From Dimorphilus gyrociliatus (Eukaryota; Annelida; Polychaeta; Dinophilidae): a DNA stretch of 64,000 nt. Below the pieces are notes generated by a model. The model had not been told where the DNA came from and did not search any database. It saw nothing but the letters and a program-made list of their open reading frames with translations. How positions within the stretch are numbered: position 1 is the first letter of the stretch; each line of letters begins with the position of its first letter. Below, piece by piece: positions 48,331 through 61,740 of the stretch. The stretch is from contig CAJFCJ010000028.1 of the NCBI GenBank assembly GCA_904063045.1, positions 248,001 through 312,000 on the forward strand, in the 5' to 3' direction. The position numbers and the translations under genes are program-made.

Positions 48331-49060
48331 TACCTACCGTAAAATTATCTCAGCTTTGTTTTCATTATACTCTCATTGTTAAATCACAGAGTACGATTTG
48401 TTCTTCAGCTAAATTCTTTCTTCATGCCAATGCATGATTTGATAGAATATATTCCTAAGAATGAAATGTCAACATTTTTTCTGGAAAGTAATTGAGCCAG
48501 TTTGTCTATAAAACAAACAAACAGGATTTAATTAATGAAAATTTCCTGCCTCTTGTTTTTTCCTAAATTTTTCCCGACATTAACTGTTTAGTTTCCCCAA
48601 AAGAGTTACTTTTAGAAATATACGCTTATTTACATCTGCACATAATTTTTACCAAGAGAAACCTCTTATCTGTTAACTAGCTGATAAGGGGCATAGAGCA
48701 ATAGTGAAGTGATTTAAATATATAAGACTTATATTGAAATTGAGGTTAAATCAAGTCTTATATCTTTAAAACTTAATCTTTTTTACAATCTAACGTTAAA
48801 ATTATTATTAATTAATTTTAACTTGTACTCAATCTTCAGTCCATTCCCTATATTACTGTAGATATTTAAAGAGTCAGACAATGATTTGGATTTAATATTT
48901 ATTAAAAAATATATATTTAATAATTGTAATCCACAGAAAGAGAATCATTTTTTCTTTTATTTATTCCATTGATCTTTTCTCCACTTGTTAAAAATATTTA
49001 TTTATAAATAAAGATAAATGCCTTTTATTACCTATCTATATACTGTATATACCGAATTCA
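48331..49060. other. Intergenic with short inverted repeats
   Basis: AT-rich DNA without coding content. An 11-bp perfect inverted repeat, ATATAAGACTT (48720-48730) and AAGTCTTATAT (48753-48763), lies just outside the lectin 3' end. Confidence 0.45.
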
Positions 49061-52000
49061 TTATGCATCATACTGTTTTTTATTTTCAAGTGTTATTTCA
49101 TTTGTACTAGCGAAACTGTTTGTTCTAGCTTGATATGGTGTTTCTCTATAACTTTTCCATTTGTAAATAATAGCAGCAAACACGCTAACAACAAGACCGA
49201 GAGCAATCGTTATCCCTATACCAAGTCCTATTTTTGACGCAGTTGATAGAGACACAGTTGGTTTTTGAGTTGGATCTGCAGATAAAATAATGTTCCTTTC
49301 ATATAATTGACATAATATTACAAAGAATATACCTAATAAAAGCTGTGTTTGGCAAACATAAGGAAAATAACGCCCAGTGCAACTCTGACTAGTCCAATAA
49401 CCGTGTTTAGTCAAGTTTAAAGTAACACAATCTCTTTTCTTTCTGTCATTGTGATACCAAAACTCAAAGGCTGGTAGTTTACCTGATTCCCAAATATATC
49501 CACTTCTGTTTCGTCTCCTCATACCAATCCATACACCCTCTTGGAAAGAAGGTATATGTTTTTCAGCATATTGTTTAATAAAATAATTTTCCTCAAATGA
49601 TTCAATCTCTGCTAAAGTAGCGCCAGCTCTTGTACAATCCCTTAACGCTTCTTTGTAATCTACCATATGAGATTTTCCAAAAAGTAAGCATTTATCACCA
49701 AATATTTCCCAGACATCCTCGTTAGAAGGCTTCTGAGGGCATCTTCCTTTTACAGGCACAGGAGTAGTTGGATATAGAAGTTTTCTAACTTTGCATGCAT
49801 ACTTAATTTTGGAACGACTTTTACAAGGTGTACTCTCCCAGAAGCCAGTAATTCTTTTATCTTTTTCAACCTTAAGAACAGCACAGTTTTCGCTTGTAGG
49901 ATGATTATCAGCCCAGTTTTCATAAGACAAAGGAGTGTAATCAGACCATTTGTATGGATGGTTCGGGGATCTACGATGTATTCCCAACCATAGTGATTCA
50001 TCTCTACTATATTTTGCCTTAATCGTTTCAGTTAACCAAGCTTGCTCCGTTATATCATGAACGCTCATTAGGCTAGCATGACGGGAGCCTAGTCTGACAC
50101 ATCTTTGTTTTGCCTCTAGAAAGCTTCTAGCCTCCCAATTTCTCTCTGAAAATAAATAGCAATAGCTGCCACGACCAATCCAAGTTCCCTGATTTGGATC
50201 AGGGCACAATCCATTGACGTAGGAAGGCGTCGTCAACATTAAGCCATAGGGTGTTTTGCAAATGCTTGGCAATTTTTCATTGCAGCTCAATGATTTCCAC
50301 TTCCCAGTAGATGAAATAGCAACGCACTTCTCTTTATTTTCAGGGGTTTCCTCCCATTTCGTATAAACAACAACTGAACCATCGCTCCAGAGAAAAGTAC
50401 CATTAGAATTAACACTATTCATTCCAATCCAATAATATTTATCACTATGAACAATGTGAAAAGTTAATGCAGCATTCAACATCTCCGAGTGAATAGATGC
50501 CAAGTTCATTTTCTATTATTATTTCAATTTTTTTATAATTTTAAAAGAGATAAATAAAAATTAAAAGACCTGATTTTTACAAGAGTTCAATGCTTGTGCC
50601 CAAGTATGAACTTTATTTTGCATATTATAACAGCCATCACCTAGAAATTTTCCTTTTTCACACTTTGTCTTAACGATGGGAGTTGATAATAAATCACTCT
50701 GAGCTGATAGATGTTAAAAGATGATTTATATAATATAGAAGTAATAATTACAATTTGATGTAACTGAATTTACTTTTTTTCATGCTGCATACATAGCCTT
50801 TTTTATCCGATCTACCCGAACTTGTTTGCCACATACCTTCTTTCAAACTTGAATCATCCGGTCCAAAAGTTGATAAGTAAGCGTAATACTACAATATTAC
50901 AATTACCCTTTTAATTTACATTTCATATATTAATTATTTCTTAATTGTAAATAAAACAGACCTTATACAGCGTTGGTTCACCATCGTACCAATTACCATA
51001 ATCATCATCTGTACGTCTTGGAGAATTGTCAGACCAAACCCATTCTGCATTGCCTGTACCTATTGGCTCGTGTAAACCAAACCATATGCCGTTGTTAAGA
51101 TCTGTATTTATCATTTTTGAAGTAATTAAAAGATTCTCTTCGAAACTATTGATTGTTGCTAAGTCGGATGCCGGGTTTAACGTTCTACATTTATTCTGAG
51201 CTTCATTCCAAGATAGTCCATTGTTTTCATCCAAAAATACTATTCTAAAACACTTTTCAGAAGATCCTATCCAACTTTTTGGACAATATCCTTTCAGAGG
51301 TGTGGGATTTGTCGTTGGTTTAGGTGTAGGCTTTTCTCCCTTTTTAACCTTGCAAATATATGGTCTATGACTTCCACAATTAAGTGTTTTCCATTCAGGT
51401 GGATTCAAACTAACTACAATCAGAATATATTTTTTAAACATGTATAAAAAAATTAATAAACCCAAATTAATTAAATTTTATGCTTACATCTATTCCTGTA
51501 ATTTTGAACACATCGAAAATTATCAGGCTCTTTAGGTTGTTCGGGTTCTTTAAAGTTTTTATAATCATATTTTTTACCATCAGACCATCTACAGTAAGTC
51601 ATGAAAAGAAGTAAACATGTGTAAAATGTTAAATAATTAATGTATAGTAATAAAGAGTACAAACTCGAATTTCTTTCGATTTAATATATTAAGACCAATG
51701 AAGACCTGCTCTATTTCTCCAGAGTCAGTTTTCTAAGAATAAAAGATTTTTATTAACAGTTTGAACAGAAAATTGAATACACTGGTGTGTTTTACTGTTA
51801 AATTATCGTTGACGAACAACTGTTCATCTTCGCTTAGTATACTAATTAAATTTCCTCCTTGAGCATTACAATTTTCTTCTGCTTTAAACCAATTAGTTTT
51901 CTCTTCATTTAATTTATAGCAATAATTATTAAATTCTTTCCACTTATCTAAGCATTTCGAAATATCTATAAAATAGATCTAGTATATATAATCATAGTAC

Positions 52001-52101
52001 TTTATTTATTATATATACATATATAGTATATAGAAACCTTTATGAGCAGTTGAAAAGGTAATCAATGATAAAAGAAGTATTATTCCTTGACTGTAGGTCA
52101 T
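49061..52101 (-). CDS. Mannose-receptor-like protein with five C-type lectin domains
   Basis: Type I membrane lectin resembling the CTLD part of the mannose receptor family, without the ricin-B or FN-II domains. Nine exons: 52101-52038, 51965-51796, 51732-51661, 51588-51488, 51413-50962, 50888-50774, 50703-50570, 50512-49333, 49275-49061. It has a signal peptide (MTYSQGIILLLSLITFSTA) and five CTLDs starting at CLDKWKEF, CPKSWIGSSEKC, CEKGKFLGDGC, CPDPNQGTWIGRGSYC and CPQKPSNEDVWEIFGDKC. A TM segment (IGLGIGITIALGLVVSVFAA) and a 35-aa tail follow. Classical EPN or QPD sugar-binding motifs are missing from most domains, so glycan binding is doubtful. The exon 3 to exon 4 junction does not keep phase with canonical sites. 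Introns lie inside CTLDs 1-3, while CTLDs 4-5 sit in one large exon. Confidence 0.82.
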
Positions 52102-54439
52102 TTTCGCATTAAATAAATTCTTTTAAACGCATTTTTCTTTATCAATTAAATTTGTAAGCCAATTCAAAACCATACTTGAGATTATCTAGTTTTTGTTCAT
52201 GATGACTATGCGTTGCTTAATTTTTTTAATCCACTTGAAATAGGAGATAAAACTGTCTATAGAAGACTAAGTTTAATCAAGTTTTTCTTAATTATTGCAT
52301 CTAAGGAAATCTTCTTATTAAGCACTTTTTAATTATATTTAAGCTATAGAATATAAAAAGTCATGTTTTTATTGTAAATTATAAATAGTATATAATTTAT
52401 TTGAATATATATTATACATGCTTTTACAGATTATCATATAAAACGCTTACTTCTTATCGATTACCTTGATATCAGTAGCTAATTATCAACATGTATAAAA
52501 AGTGCAAAAATTAAAAATGATAATTACATATTTTATTACCCGGAATAGGTTTAAATGGTTTCTATATCGACGCAATTCGGTTTTCAATTTTTAATAGACT
52601 AATCATAGATAACTGACATAATTGTTCAAACAATGTCACAAATGGTACAGAGAAACAAAGGCGATATATACAATATATATATATACTGTATATCCATTTG
52701 CAAAGGTAAAATATTTTCCACAAGTTGATTCAGTTCGATTTAAGGTTCCATTAGCGTTTCCAACGTTTTTCATTTTCTTCCTTGAAAGCAAATTTATCTG
52801 TCATTCTTTTGTGAAAGAAAAACGTTTATAGGCTTATATATACTATATTGGACAGTAATATATTCTTTAGATATATAGTATATACGTAAAAAAAAATTGT
52901 ATTTATTACTGTGTAAGCATTGATTGTAAAATATTTTTTTTGTCCTCCTCTACCCTTTCGAGGGAATTGGAAATGTCAATTTTCTCTATTTAATACGCCT
53001 GTAGAAGTTTGATTACAGCAATTGGTATATTATACGAAACTATAATCGTTCCTTTTGTAGGTATAAATTCAATATTTATAGAATATACTGACTAGTCTAA
53101 TAGTACGTGCGGTCTGTCATAAACCATCTATTCCATTAGATTGGTTATTTTATTATTATTTTTTTATATACCTAATAAATATATGAGTCTTTGGTTGTTT
53201 CATTTTTCATTATCGAAATAGACACATAGTTATGCTAAAATTGTTAGTAGAACCAATATATTCTTCTTTATCCATCAAGAATTATCCTCTCTTAAAAAGA
53301 CTTTTAACAAATATCCCAGAAAATATCTCAAAGGAAAAATTCTTTAGAAAGTTTAGGAATTGAAAACTTTGAGAAGATACAATACGAATGGTTATATATA
53401 GTCATACTAGAGGACTTGAAGAGTTTTTTTTTGGTAGAGATAGGATTGTACAAGAGTTGTTGACTTGTATAATGGATACCTGAGTGTCCTATTAAATCAA
53501 GAAATAAATTAGCAAGAAATATTTATCTAGTAAATATAGGTCAAAAAGTGCGACATATTATAGATGAGTAAAAGTTGAATAAATATAGACCAACAGAATC
53601 AAAGGTTCAATGTCTTTAGAAAGTTATTAATCATAATAATTAAAACACTTAGACTTTTAGTTTATAGAAAGATAAACAAACTATAAATGCAGCAGTGTAA
53701 CATTAAAATATTTCAAATTAACGAGTCAGAAACTTATATTATAATCGTTTAGACTATTTTCATTAGTAACTAAGATTTATAATAATAACTATATCTCTAA
53801 GATAAAGATGTTTCTTTCTAAAAATAATACTTTGTTAAAAGAACAAGATCTTTTGATAAAACTTTAATAAACTTCTCTGTAAAATATCAAAAAAGAAGCT
53901 TTTATATAGTGCATTAAATAATTCTACATGTACAGTAGAACTTCACATCTATTCTATGATCTTTTGTTTTATATCATATTGTCTTTAGCATAAAATCATT
54001 TAAATGGTTACGTTTCATGACGAAAGTATGTTATTTATTCCAGACATATAAGTTTGCGATATTAGTATTACGAACTTTAGAATTACTTGTGCTATTAATC
54101 ATCATTTCAGCAATGTTCTTAGTCATATGAGGAAACATTAAGATACCCCTTGAGTTTAGTGCAAATATTAACTTATTCCCTCTAGTCTTAATCTACATTG
54201 AAATGTATTGAATTAGTTTTTTTCCTTTGTTTTTCTGGCATAAATCCTCAATATCTAATAAATATGTATTAGTGTGAAAAGTTCTGGTATACTGTCAATA
54301 TTTATATCAATATGAGTTTGAAACCTAAAAGCTAAGAGATATGATAACAGATATGGTGTTTAAATTACTATTAAGTTGTATTATAATTTTAGCCTAAAAG
54401 AGGTTATGTTTGGTATTCTGAAATATTCTTGTTAAAGTC
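52102..54439. other. Gene-poor region upstream of the lectin gene
   Basis: 2.3 kb of AT-rich DNA. The first few hundred bases should be the lectin promoter. TATACTGTATA occurs at about 52684-52694, and a small inverted TATA repeat flanks 52834-52885. No coding signal was recognised. Confidence 0.45.
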
Positions 54440-55590
54440 TTATATCACCCGTTATTCCTTGTTTAGGTCATGTAATTTGTCTTCGTCAACATTTTCTAAA
54501 TTTGTGATCTTTATCGATCCTTTGATAGAAATTTTTCCAATTGGACTATCCCTGCAAATGTCTTCACCATCGACTCTCCGACAAATCCAATCAAGTACTC
54601 GTATGTTCTCGCCAAATCCAGGCCACAATAGTGAATGAGATTTTGGATCTTCCCTAAACCAATTAACATGAAAGACTTTTGGCATTTTTCTTCCAGGTTT
54701 TTCTATAGAGTATCAGTGTTGTAGATATAACCTTAAGCTGTGTAAAAAATGCGTCTCATGGCCATTGGATCGTTTATGAGACTACCTCTTTCGAATAGCC
54801 CAGAACGGGTATGTTGAGACTTGAAAGAAGCTCCAACATAAACGCCAAGCTGCCAATCGAGAGATTCGTAAACTAATGGGCTACCTTCTAGCTGTCTGGT
54901 GCCAAAGTGTATAGAGTCAATTGAAAAACTTGCGGGTTCATTATAGTCCTCATGGATCATGGTGAAATTTTTCTTTTAACAGTACAATCTTGAAATTGCA
55001 TGAGCTATTCGAGCAATTTCTCCAACTTTACCATCCTTGTTAAGATATGTTTTAACTTCAGCTCCGTTTTCGATCCCATCTAAGCCTTTCCAATATGGCC
55101 TTTTATCATCAGTAATACCGGTGTTTGTAAAAATAGCATCTTTTTTGCATGCAGCCAAGGCGAGGGGATTCGTTTTTGAAGAAGTTCCAGGGGCAACTCC
55201 GAAAAATCTATTTATGGGCTAACAGCCCGAAGATTTCGCCCGGAATCGAATTTTATCTAAGCAATGTCATCCCTGATGCATTTAATTTTCCATTTCTTGT
55301 TAAAGCCATCAGAAGGTTGCATCATTGCCATATTAGTCTTTTCCAAACGACGAAGAAAAGCCGCCGGCTATAAAACATTCTTTTCCCTGGGGAGAGGTCA
55401 AGGACACGATTATCATGTCCTATGCTAACCATCCTTCCTATAATCCAAGTTTGGAGGCTATTCGAAGAATAAGGTACTTTTTAGGCATGATAAAGTTGTC
55501 ACCAAATCCACTACGGAAACCAACCGAAAGCTTTGGTTTAGTCCTGATATGATGAAATATGTAGATTTCTCAGGGTCACAAGGTCATGTA
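54440..55590 (-). pseudogene. PCK: Broken intron-less copy of phosphoenolpyruvate carboxykinase
   Basis: Reading the minus strand from right to left gives PEPCK segments in order: FRSGFGDN, EGWLA, PQGKECFIAG, TNMAMMQPS, WKIKCIRDDIA, FFGVAPGTSSKTNP, KKDAIFTNTG, EGSPLVYESLDWQLGVYVGA, NDPMAMRR, MPKVFHVNWFRED and WPGFGENIRVLDW. Conserved blocks of GTP-type PEPCK (GVAPGT, the Cys-less relic of the P-loop, HVNWF) are recognisable. Several stops (e.g. TAG for the expected Trp after DDIA) and frameshifts break it. It lacks the N-terminal third and the last 40-50 residues. No introns interrupt it although neighbouring genes have many, which suggests a retrocopy. No poly-A tail or target duplication was seen. 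Confidence 0.85.
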
Positions 55591-57928
55591 TTTTCAATGC
55601 CATCTGATTTACTTCCATGACAACCTAATAAACGAAAAAGTTCGTTCAGAATTATATACAGTATATATGTATTCAGTTGAAAATCCTGTAAATGATCGCC
55701 ATCTACAGGTTAACTGTTTTTTTGTTTTTAAATCATTCTTTTCTACTTCCTTCCTCATTATTTCCGAGGAAGAGTAACTCTAATTATTACTTGTTAGGAA
55801 ATTCTTAACTATGTAGGCCTATATCGTGCCAAAATAAAAACAAGAAGAGTGTAACTAAGAGGATTAATCGTTGGTGTGAAATAAATAATTAACAAAAAAC
55901 TCATAATCTATGCAAACAAAAGCACACTAGCACTATGTGAGCTTCTTGCGTAATGCCTGCTCTCCTCCTCTCCTGACAGATCTTATCATGAAGCACATGA
56001 GAAATTTTACTCATTATTCACATGCGTGATACCACATAGGGTGAATCGGTTATCTGAACACCATATTGCACCATATCAGAATCTATTGGTTCGAGTGCAA
56101 AGGGTAAAGCGTATGTAGTTCTCCCTTTGCATCTTCTATCTCTTTTGCTTCTTTAACGAAACTTCCATTTTGCCTACATTCGAATTTCAACATTCTACAG
56201 TTATACACAACTATCTCGTTTCAGGCAAAAATGGGGAGCGAACAATTTTCACACGGGCAATTGAAAGCTAATAAATTAATAGCAAAATGAAATTATTCCT
56301 TAAACTAACCTAGATTATCTAATTACAACGAACGAATTAATAAATTCTATATGATTGTATGCATTCAGTCATTCTCTCTTCTTGTAAGTATGGCTATCAA
56401 TTAAATTAGAAAAAATTACCAACTACACGATTTGATCTTTGTTATTTTATTATAATTTGATAACATCACGATTTGAGAAATATAAAATGCAGAATTTCAG
56501 TGAATAGCCTATATTATAATGTATACTGTATATATAAAATTATACATATTTATACGTCTATTCTAAATATGTAAGGAGCGAAGGAAAAAGAAAACTGAGA
56601 GAGCATTGGGGTAAATAAGGCGTCGATAATCTACTAGCCATCGAATATTAACTACAGTGCCACTTTTAGGCACCTATCTCGTTTTCCCAACGGATTTTGG
56701 CGTCGCAGGCGTCTATTAAATTGACTAGCATGGTTTTTGATGATTTTTCATGTTACTATACAGCTTTTACTTATTCAACATTGGCGATTACTTCTTTTTT
56801 GATACATCTAATTCCCTTAAGGCGGATACATCGTTTTGTAAAAGATTCCCGTTCTATAGCTTCATTAGACGTTAATTTATGTTAATTTTATGCACAAAAT
56901 GCCCTTGTTGAGCTTAACGAAGCGGCCGTAGAATTATTGGATAATGTCGAATAAATCGTGATGGTGTGAGATGGGCGGAAATTTACAATGTATTCTTATA
57001 AAGGAGACGCCTTTGTATTTTCAACGTCTTAGTGGCATCTTGGTACATTAACATCATTATCAAAAGGATATCTTGAAGAAATTTATGTAAGGAACGTTTA
57101 TCGTAATCATTACATATTTTATTATCAGCAACTCCCCCTGGTGATTGGTAAAATTCCGCAACTCAATAGTTCTTTCACGACTTAAGCGTTATAAATCTTA
57201 TGGACGTTACATAATTATAGCATTGGAGAAAAATTGTTCATTTCTAGAGTTTTCTAGTGCATTCTATTTCGTCTAATAGGCCTAATTTATTCTACTAGCG
57301 ACGGTTTTATATTTCGTTACTGTAGATTACTTGGTTGCAGCTTATTGTGTAGGAAAAGGCAACCAAGTGTAAAACTATATGGGATGTTAAGCAACAGTGA
57401 CATGTGTCAATTTTCGAATGACAAACAAAGATTAATACAAACATGCCTACATTTTAGGGTGAAGAGTACGCTGTAGCCCACACATAAACACTATATAGCA
57501 GGTTAAAAATAGACTTGCATATATATATTTATCACCTAATGGTCATTTTCTACTAACAGCGTGACGCTCAATCCAACAGTAACGTATTAAATGAGACGTC
57601 TGAAAGCGCTTTTGAATTTAGTTTTCTTATGAATATTTCCTCGTTTTTAAATCTGTCTAATTATACGTCTAAGTGAGAAATCGACGCTAAATCTTTCCTC
57701 TTTAATGTAATTTCTCAGGTCGTCACTGTTTTTATTCCCAGATGATTAACGAAGAAGAAAAGATAAAGCTAGAAAGACAGAGTGAAGAAGTGATGGGAGG
57801 AGTGTGGGGGAGAGTTAAGACGAAATATTTAGTTTCATTAAAATAACCTAAATTGTTTTTCTTAATAATTTAATAGAACTTTCATTAATTTTTAATAAAA
57901 ATAAAAAAAGACTAAGAATAGTAACAGT

Positions 57929-57964
<36 letters not shown>

Positions 57965-58193
57965 AAGAGAGAGGGAGAATAGGAAAAAAACTCATCATTA
58001 AACCTGATGTTTTGTTTGGATGGTTTTAAAAGTCTCTTTACTATCCAATAAACACTATCTCACCCATAATAACTTTGTGTAATAAATCATGCAGACAAGC
58101 TGAGTGGAGTTAAGTCTTTTTTATTGTATTTTCCTAAGAATAAATAAAAATTATATAAAATATAGGGTGCTGTATATTATATATTTCTATATT

Positions 58194-58224
<31 letters not shown>

Positions 58225-58653
58225 CATGTTTATTTATAAGTATACAATATATAATGTATTTATTGCGCAATAACACTAAATATCTTGCTAATCAATAGCA
58301 ATATTTATTTTTTGTTTTGTAAAGAATTGGCGGCAAATTACCGTTTTGATTTGGAATATACGGTATTTAATAATTTTTATGTTTTTATTCTGTCATAGAA
58401 ATATGACAAAATAGCTTTGTAATACTGGATTATTTATTCAACAACTTCATTCGTATAATATTTAATATAAACGATATAATAAACAATAATAGATGTTGAT
58501 AAATTGTGCAGTAAAACTTCCAATATGTACAGATGTTGATGTAAAAGTAGGCTATTTCTTTTTAGTATTATTTTGCAGTATAATGCAGTGCAATGACATG
58601 TTTCTTTTTATATACACCAATAACAATCCTAGTAAAATATATAGGCGGTAGTA
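55591..58653. other. Gene-poor region with (GA)n and (TA)n arrays
   Basis: About 3 kb. It contains TATACAGTATA at about 55655, TATACTGTATA at about 56522, a (GA)n array at 57929-57970 and a (TA)n array at 58199-58224. An open frame at 56697-56885 lacks a convincing start and any match. I cannot support a gene here. Confidence 0.45.
57929..57970. repeat. (GA)n microsatellite
   Basis: About 20 GA units in tandem followed by imperfect GA-rich sequence to about 57977. Confidence 0.85.
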
Positions 58654-59145
58654 TCAAAAACATATATCCAAATCGTCAGTTAGATTAACCGATAATCTTG
58701 ATAATCCAGACTCAAACGACGAACAAGGCGTGAGAGGATTAGAGAAAGGTTTGGTCGGCCTATGATCGAACGTTAACACTATCCATTCGTTAATCTCGGA
58801 ATCTCTCCTCCCCGAGGCCTCCAATTTCTCTAAGGCATCGGAAAAATCGCCCGCATCTTTTTCCAGTACATCGTCTAATTCTTTTTCATAAACGCCGTCA
58901 TAGTTGTCATCAACGCTATCAAAGCTATCCTCGGCTGAGAATCGACCCGAATCCCTAGGAGATGAGAGTGAGGCCCAAGAATGTTTCTTCGGGACAACAT
59001 CTTCTATTTCGCATGCGTCTATTTTCGATGTAACGGAATCTATTCTTTTGATAAGAGTTTTAACATCCGTTACAACGGCTTTAATATTATCCAGAACATT
59101 CTTCAATCCAGAGACGACGGAGCGAAGTTTTTGCTGCACGGACAT
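58654..59145 (-). CDS. Orphan 163-aa single-exon protein
   Basis: I do not recognise this gene. The frame is intact from ATG at 59145 to the stop at 58654. It is clearly less AT-rich than its surroundings, and two GC boxes lie upstream, so it looks real. Residues 1-47 have a hydrophobic heptad pattern (LRSVVSGLKNVLDNIKAVVT), suggesting a coiled coil. The middle is Ser/Asp/Glu-rich (FSAEDSFDSVDDNYDGVYEK). The C-terminal third has NEWIVLTFDHRPTKPFSNPL and ends SRLSVNLTDDLDICF. There is no signal peptide or membrane segment, so it is probably cytoplasmic or nuclear. It could be a fast-evolving adaptor; this is inference. Confidence 0.68.
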   Translation of the reverse strand: MSVQQKLRSVVSGLKNVLDNIKAVVTDVKTLIKRIDSVTSKIDACEIEDVVPKKHSWASLSSPRDSGRFSAEDSFDSVDDNYDGVYEKELDDVLEKDAGDFSDALEKLEASGRRDSEINEWIVLTFDHRPTKPFSNPLTPCSSFESGLSRLSVNLTDDLDICF

Positions 59146-59330
59146 CTGAAAAAGTTAATGTCTACTTAAGACGTCTAAGTACCTTGTTATGTCAGCTTCA
59201 TTAATGTACCGGAGGCGATGTTCTCGTTAGTGAAAATTTGCTCGCTTTTAGGAGCTTAACTGCTGCAAAAGGGCGGAAGTGGGCGGGGTTAGGGGCTTTT
59301 ACGTAGATTCCACTTATCGACAGGTAATGA
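59146..59330 (-). promoter_or_regulatory. GC-box promoter of the orphan gene
   Basis: In an otherwise AT-rich region this stretch holds GGGCGG at 59271-59276 and GGGCGGGG at 59281-59288, typical Sp1/KLF sites, 125-145 bp upstream of the start codon. Confidence 0.5.
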
Positions 59331-61740
59331 GAAATATTAAGAGCCTAAAGACCTTAAAGGATTTAAATTTATATAAAGAAGAGTAATAGAAGAAGAAAAA
59401 ATAAAACCAAAGTAAAAATAAATGAAGCTTATTTTCCTTGGAGAAATTTTTTAATTATCTTTTCAAAAATGATAATCAAAGTCGTAAATCTACGGTAAGA
59501 CGGAGTCTCGGGAGTTATTTCAGAAAAGAAATTACTTTCTTTAAAATGGATAAAAAAAAAACAACACTGCTAGAAAATAAAACGTCCAGCCAATATTAAT
59601 TACCCTACTAGATTAAATAATTAACAAATGATTAATATAAAAAGGTAATACAATATATTATCTCTGAACGTATAATTATTGAAATAACATACGTGCTCTA
59701 TTACAGAGAGAGAGAGAGAGAAAGATTGAACTGAAAGGGAATAAAGGGAAAAACAACCTATAAAGTCTATTCAAAGGAAAGAGAAATATATGTGTAATTT
59801 TCTATTTAAAGCATAATTTCCGATAGTAAATTAACAAACAAAACTGGTATTTTTGAACGATAGCCAAGTATAGCCTATTAACTGTTTCTATAGAATATAT
59901 GAAAGATTACAAAAAATGAAGGATTTTGGCCAAATCGAGCCCTGGGGTGTATTTTTTTTATCTAAACAAAGCTTCTTTTGCATTATTAATTTTACTATAT
60001 TTTCTCCATTCCTTCGCACAGCTAATTATCTGGGCAGGAAATCCTACTAACGACTTTCAAACTAATCAGAAATTAAGTTTTATTCAATTGAATCGGGGTT
60101 TTTTTTTTGGAAATTAAGTAAAGTATATTGTGAATAATTAATAGAAGAGAAAAAAATCAAAGGTTTCATGGCAGAAGAGAGAAGGGAGGGGAAGAGAAAG
60201 CGAGTGAAAGAATTGGATATTGTCTTTGGTAAAGAAGAGCCAAACTTTTATTTTTGTTTATAATACTTTTATTTAGTTTATACTTACTTATCTGCAACCA
60301 ATTTATTGCTTGTAACAATTTATAAATACGGCTAATAAATACAGGCAATCAACACCTATTTATTCATGTATACTTATATAAAATGTATGAAAATCTATAT
60401 GTACATTATATATAAAAGAAAAAATGCTATAGAAGAAGAAATGCGACAAATTTCATTTACTGAAAGATGCAAAAAAAAAGCATTTATTTTTAAGAAACAA
60501 GACGAAATTCGCCCTTTAAGAGCCCCTCTGGCGTCTCATTACGGCGTTTGCCGGCTATGTAATAGATATATAACAGAAAAAAATTCCCTTCCAAATTAGA
60601 ACGATTCTGCCTGGAGGAGAATTTTTGCATTTCTCTCTTTCTCTTTCTCTCTCTATCTGTCTATTTCTATCTCTCTTATTCTGTTTAATAACTAGGGATA
60701 GAGTGAATAATTTCCCACGTCTATATTTTAAAATTAACACATACAAATATCGCTTAAATTGCTCTTAATTGCAATTATTGATTCTTTACATTTCCTTTAT
60801 TATTTTTACACTTTTTCCATTTGATTAAGATTTACTTAAAGAGAGGAGAATAAAGAAGGAGAAGAAGAAGAAGGGGAGGGGAGGAGGAGTAGAAGGGGGT
60901 GAAAAGTAGTAATAAAAGCAGCTATTATAAAGAGAGAGGAAGAGAAGTAGGAGGAGAGGGGGAAGTCTTAATTTTATACTTCGAAGTTTAAGAGATTTCC
61001 TATTGAAATACACCAAAGAACAATTTATTATCATTGTAATCAAGTATTAAAAAAGCACTTATTCTTGTCTAATTTTTTCTTAGTCAGTCGGTATTTCACT
61101 AGCCCATTGATTAGGTTCCTATAAAATTCGTTCTTGTTCTATGCAATATTCTATATGGGCTACTTTTTATATGTATACATGCCTGAACATACAATATATA
61201 CATACAGTATATATATACGTGTGTGTATATTTTATATAGTGTATAATACGTACTGTATGTACATATTAAATCTATTCATTTAGTTTATTGGCTTATTGAT
61301 TAAAATAGACATGCTGTGGTTCTTTTTTTAATATACATATAAATTATATATATATATCATGTATATATTTTCTTTTATATTTAAATAAGTATATCACTGC
61401 TGTATATTTTAATAATTACTAAATATAGATAGACGTAGAAAGGGAATGACCAGATGTATTTAATTTGTTTTAAATTTCCAAATTTCTCTTATTCTTTAGG
61501 CAAAGTATTGCTAAGTGTTATATCCCTAACTACAAATTCAACTAAATTGCTCGATGCAGCTGTAAAGAAGAACCAAGTGCTTTACTGCAGTTTTATCTGT
61601 ATTGCCCGATTTCCTACAGATTACATAATCTGATATTGGTTTATCGATTCGTTATATTTTCTTTATATGCTATTCGATATTTTTCATATACGAAAGGTTT
61701 TATTACATTGATCGTTTCAATGCGAAGAGTAAAAATTTTT

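Noticed and set aside
56085..56105. TGGTTCGAGTGC resembling a tRNA B-box
   Set aside because: No matching cloverleaf upstream.
56697..56940. Open frame with a hydrophobic stretch and IPLRRIHRFVKD, faintly like an MCTP tail
   Set aside because: Starts at TTG, similarity is a few residues only, and no upstream C2-domain exons exist nearby.
60366..60599. 77-codon frame ending with CRLCNRYITEKN
   Set aside because: Lys/Ile-rich AT noise; the Cys pair alone is not a zinc finger and no neighbouring exons fit.
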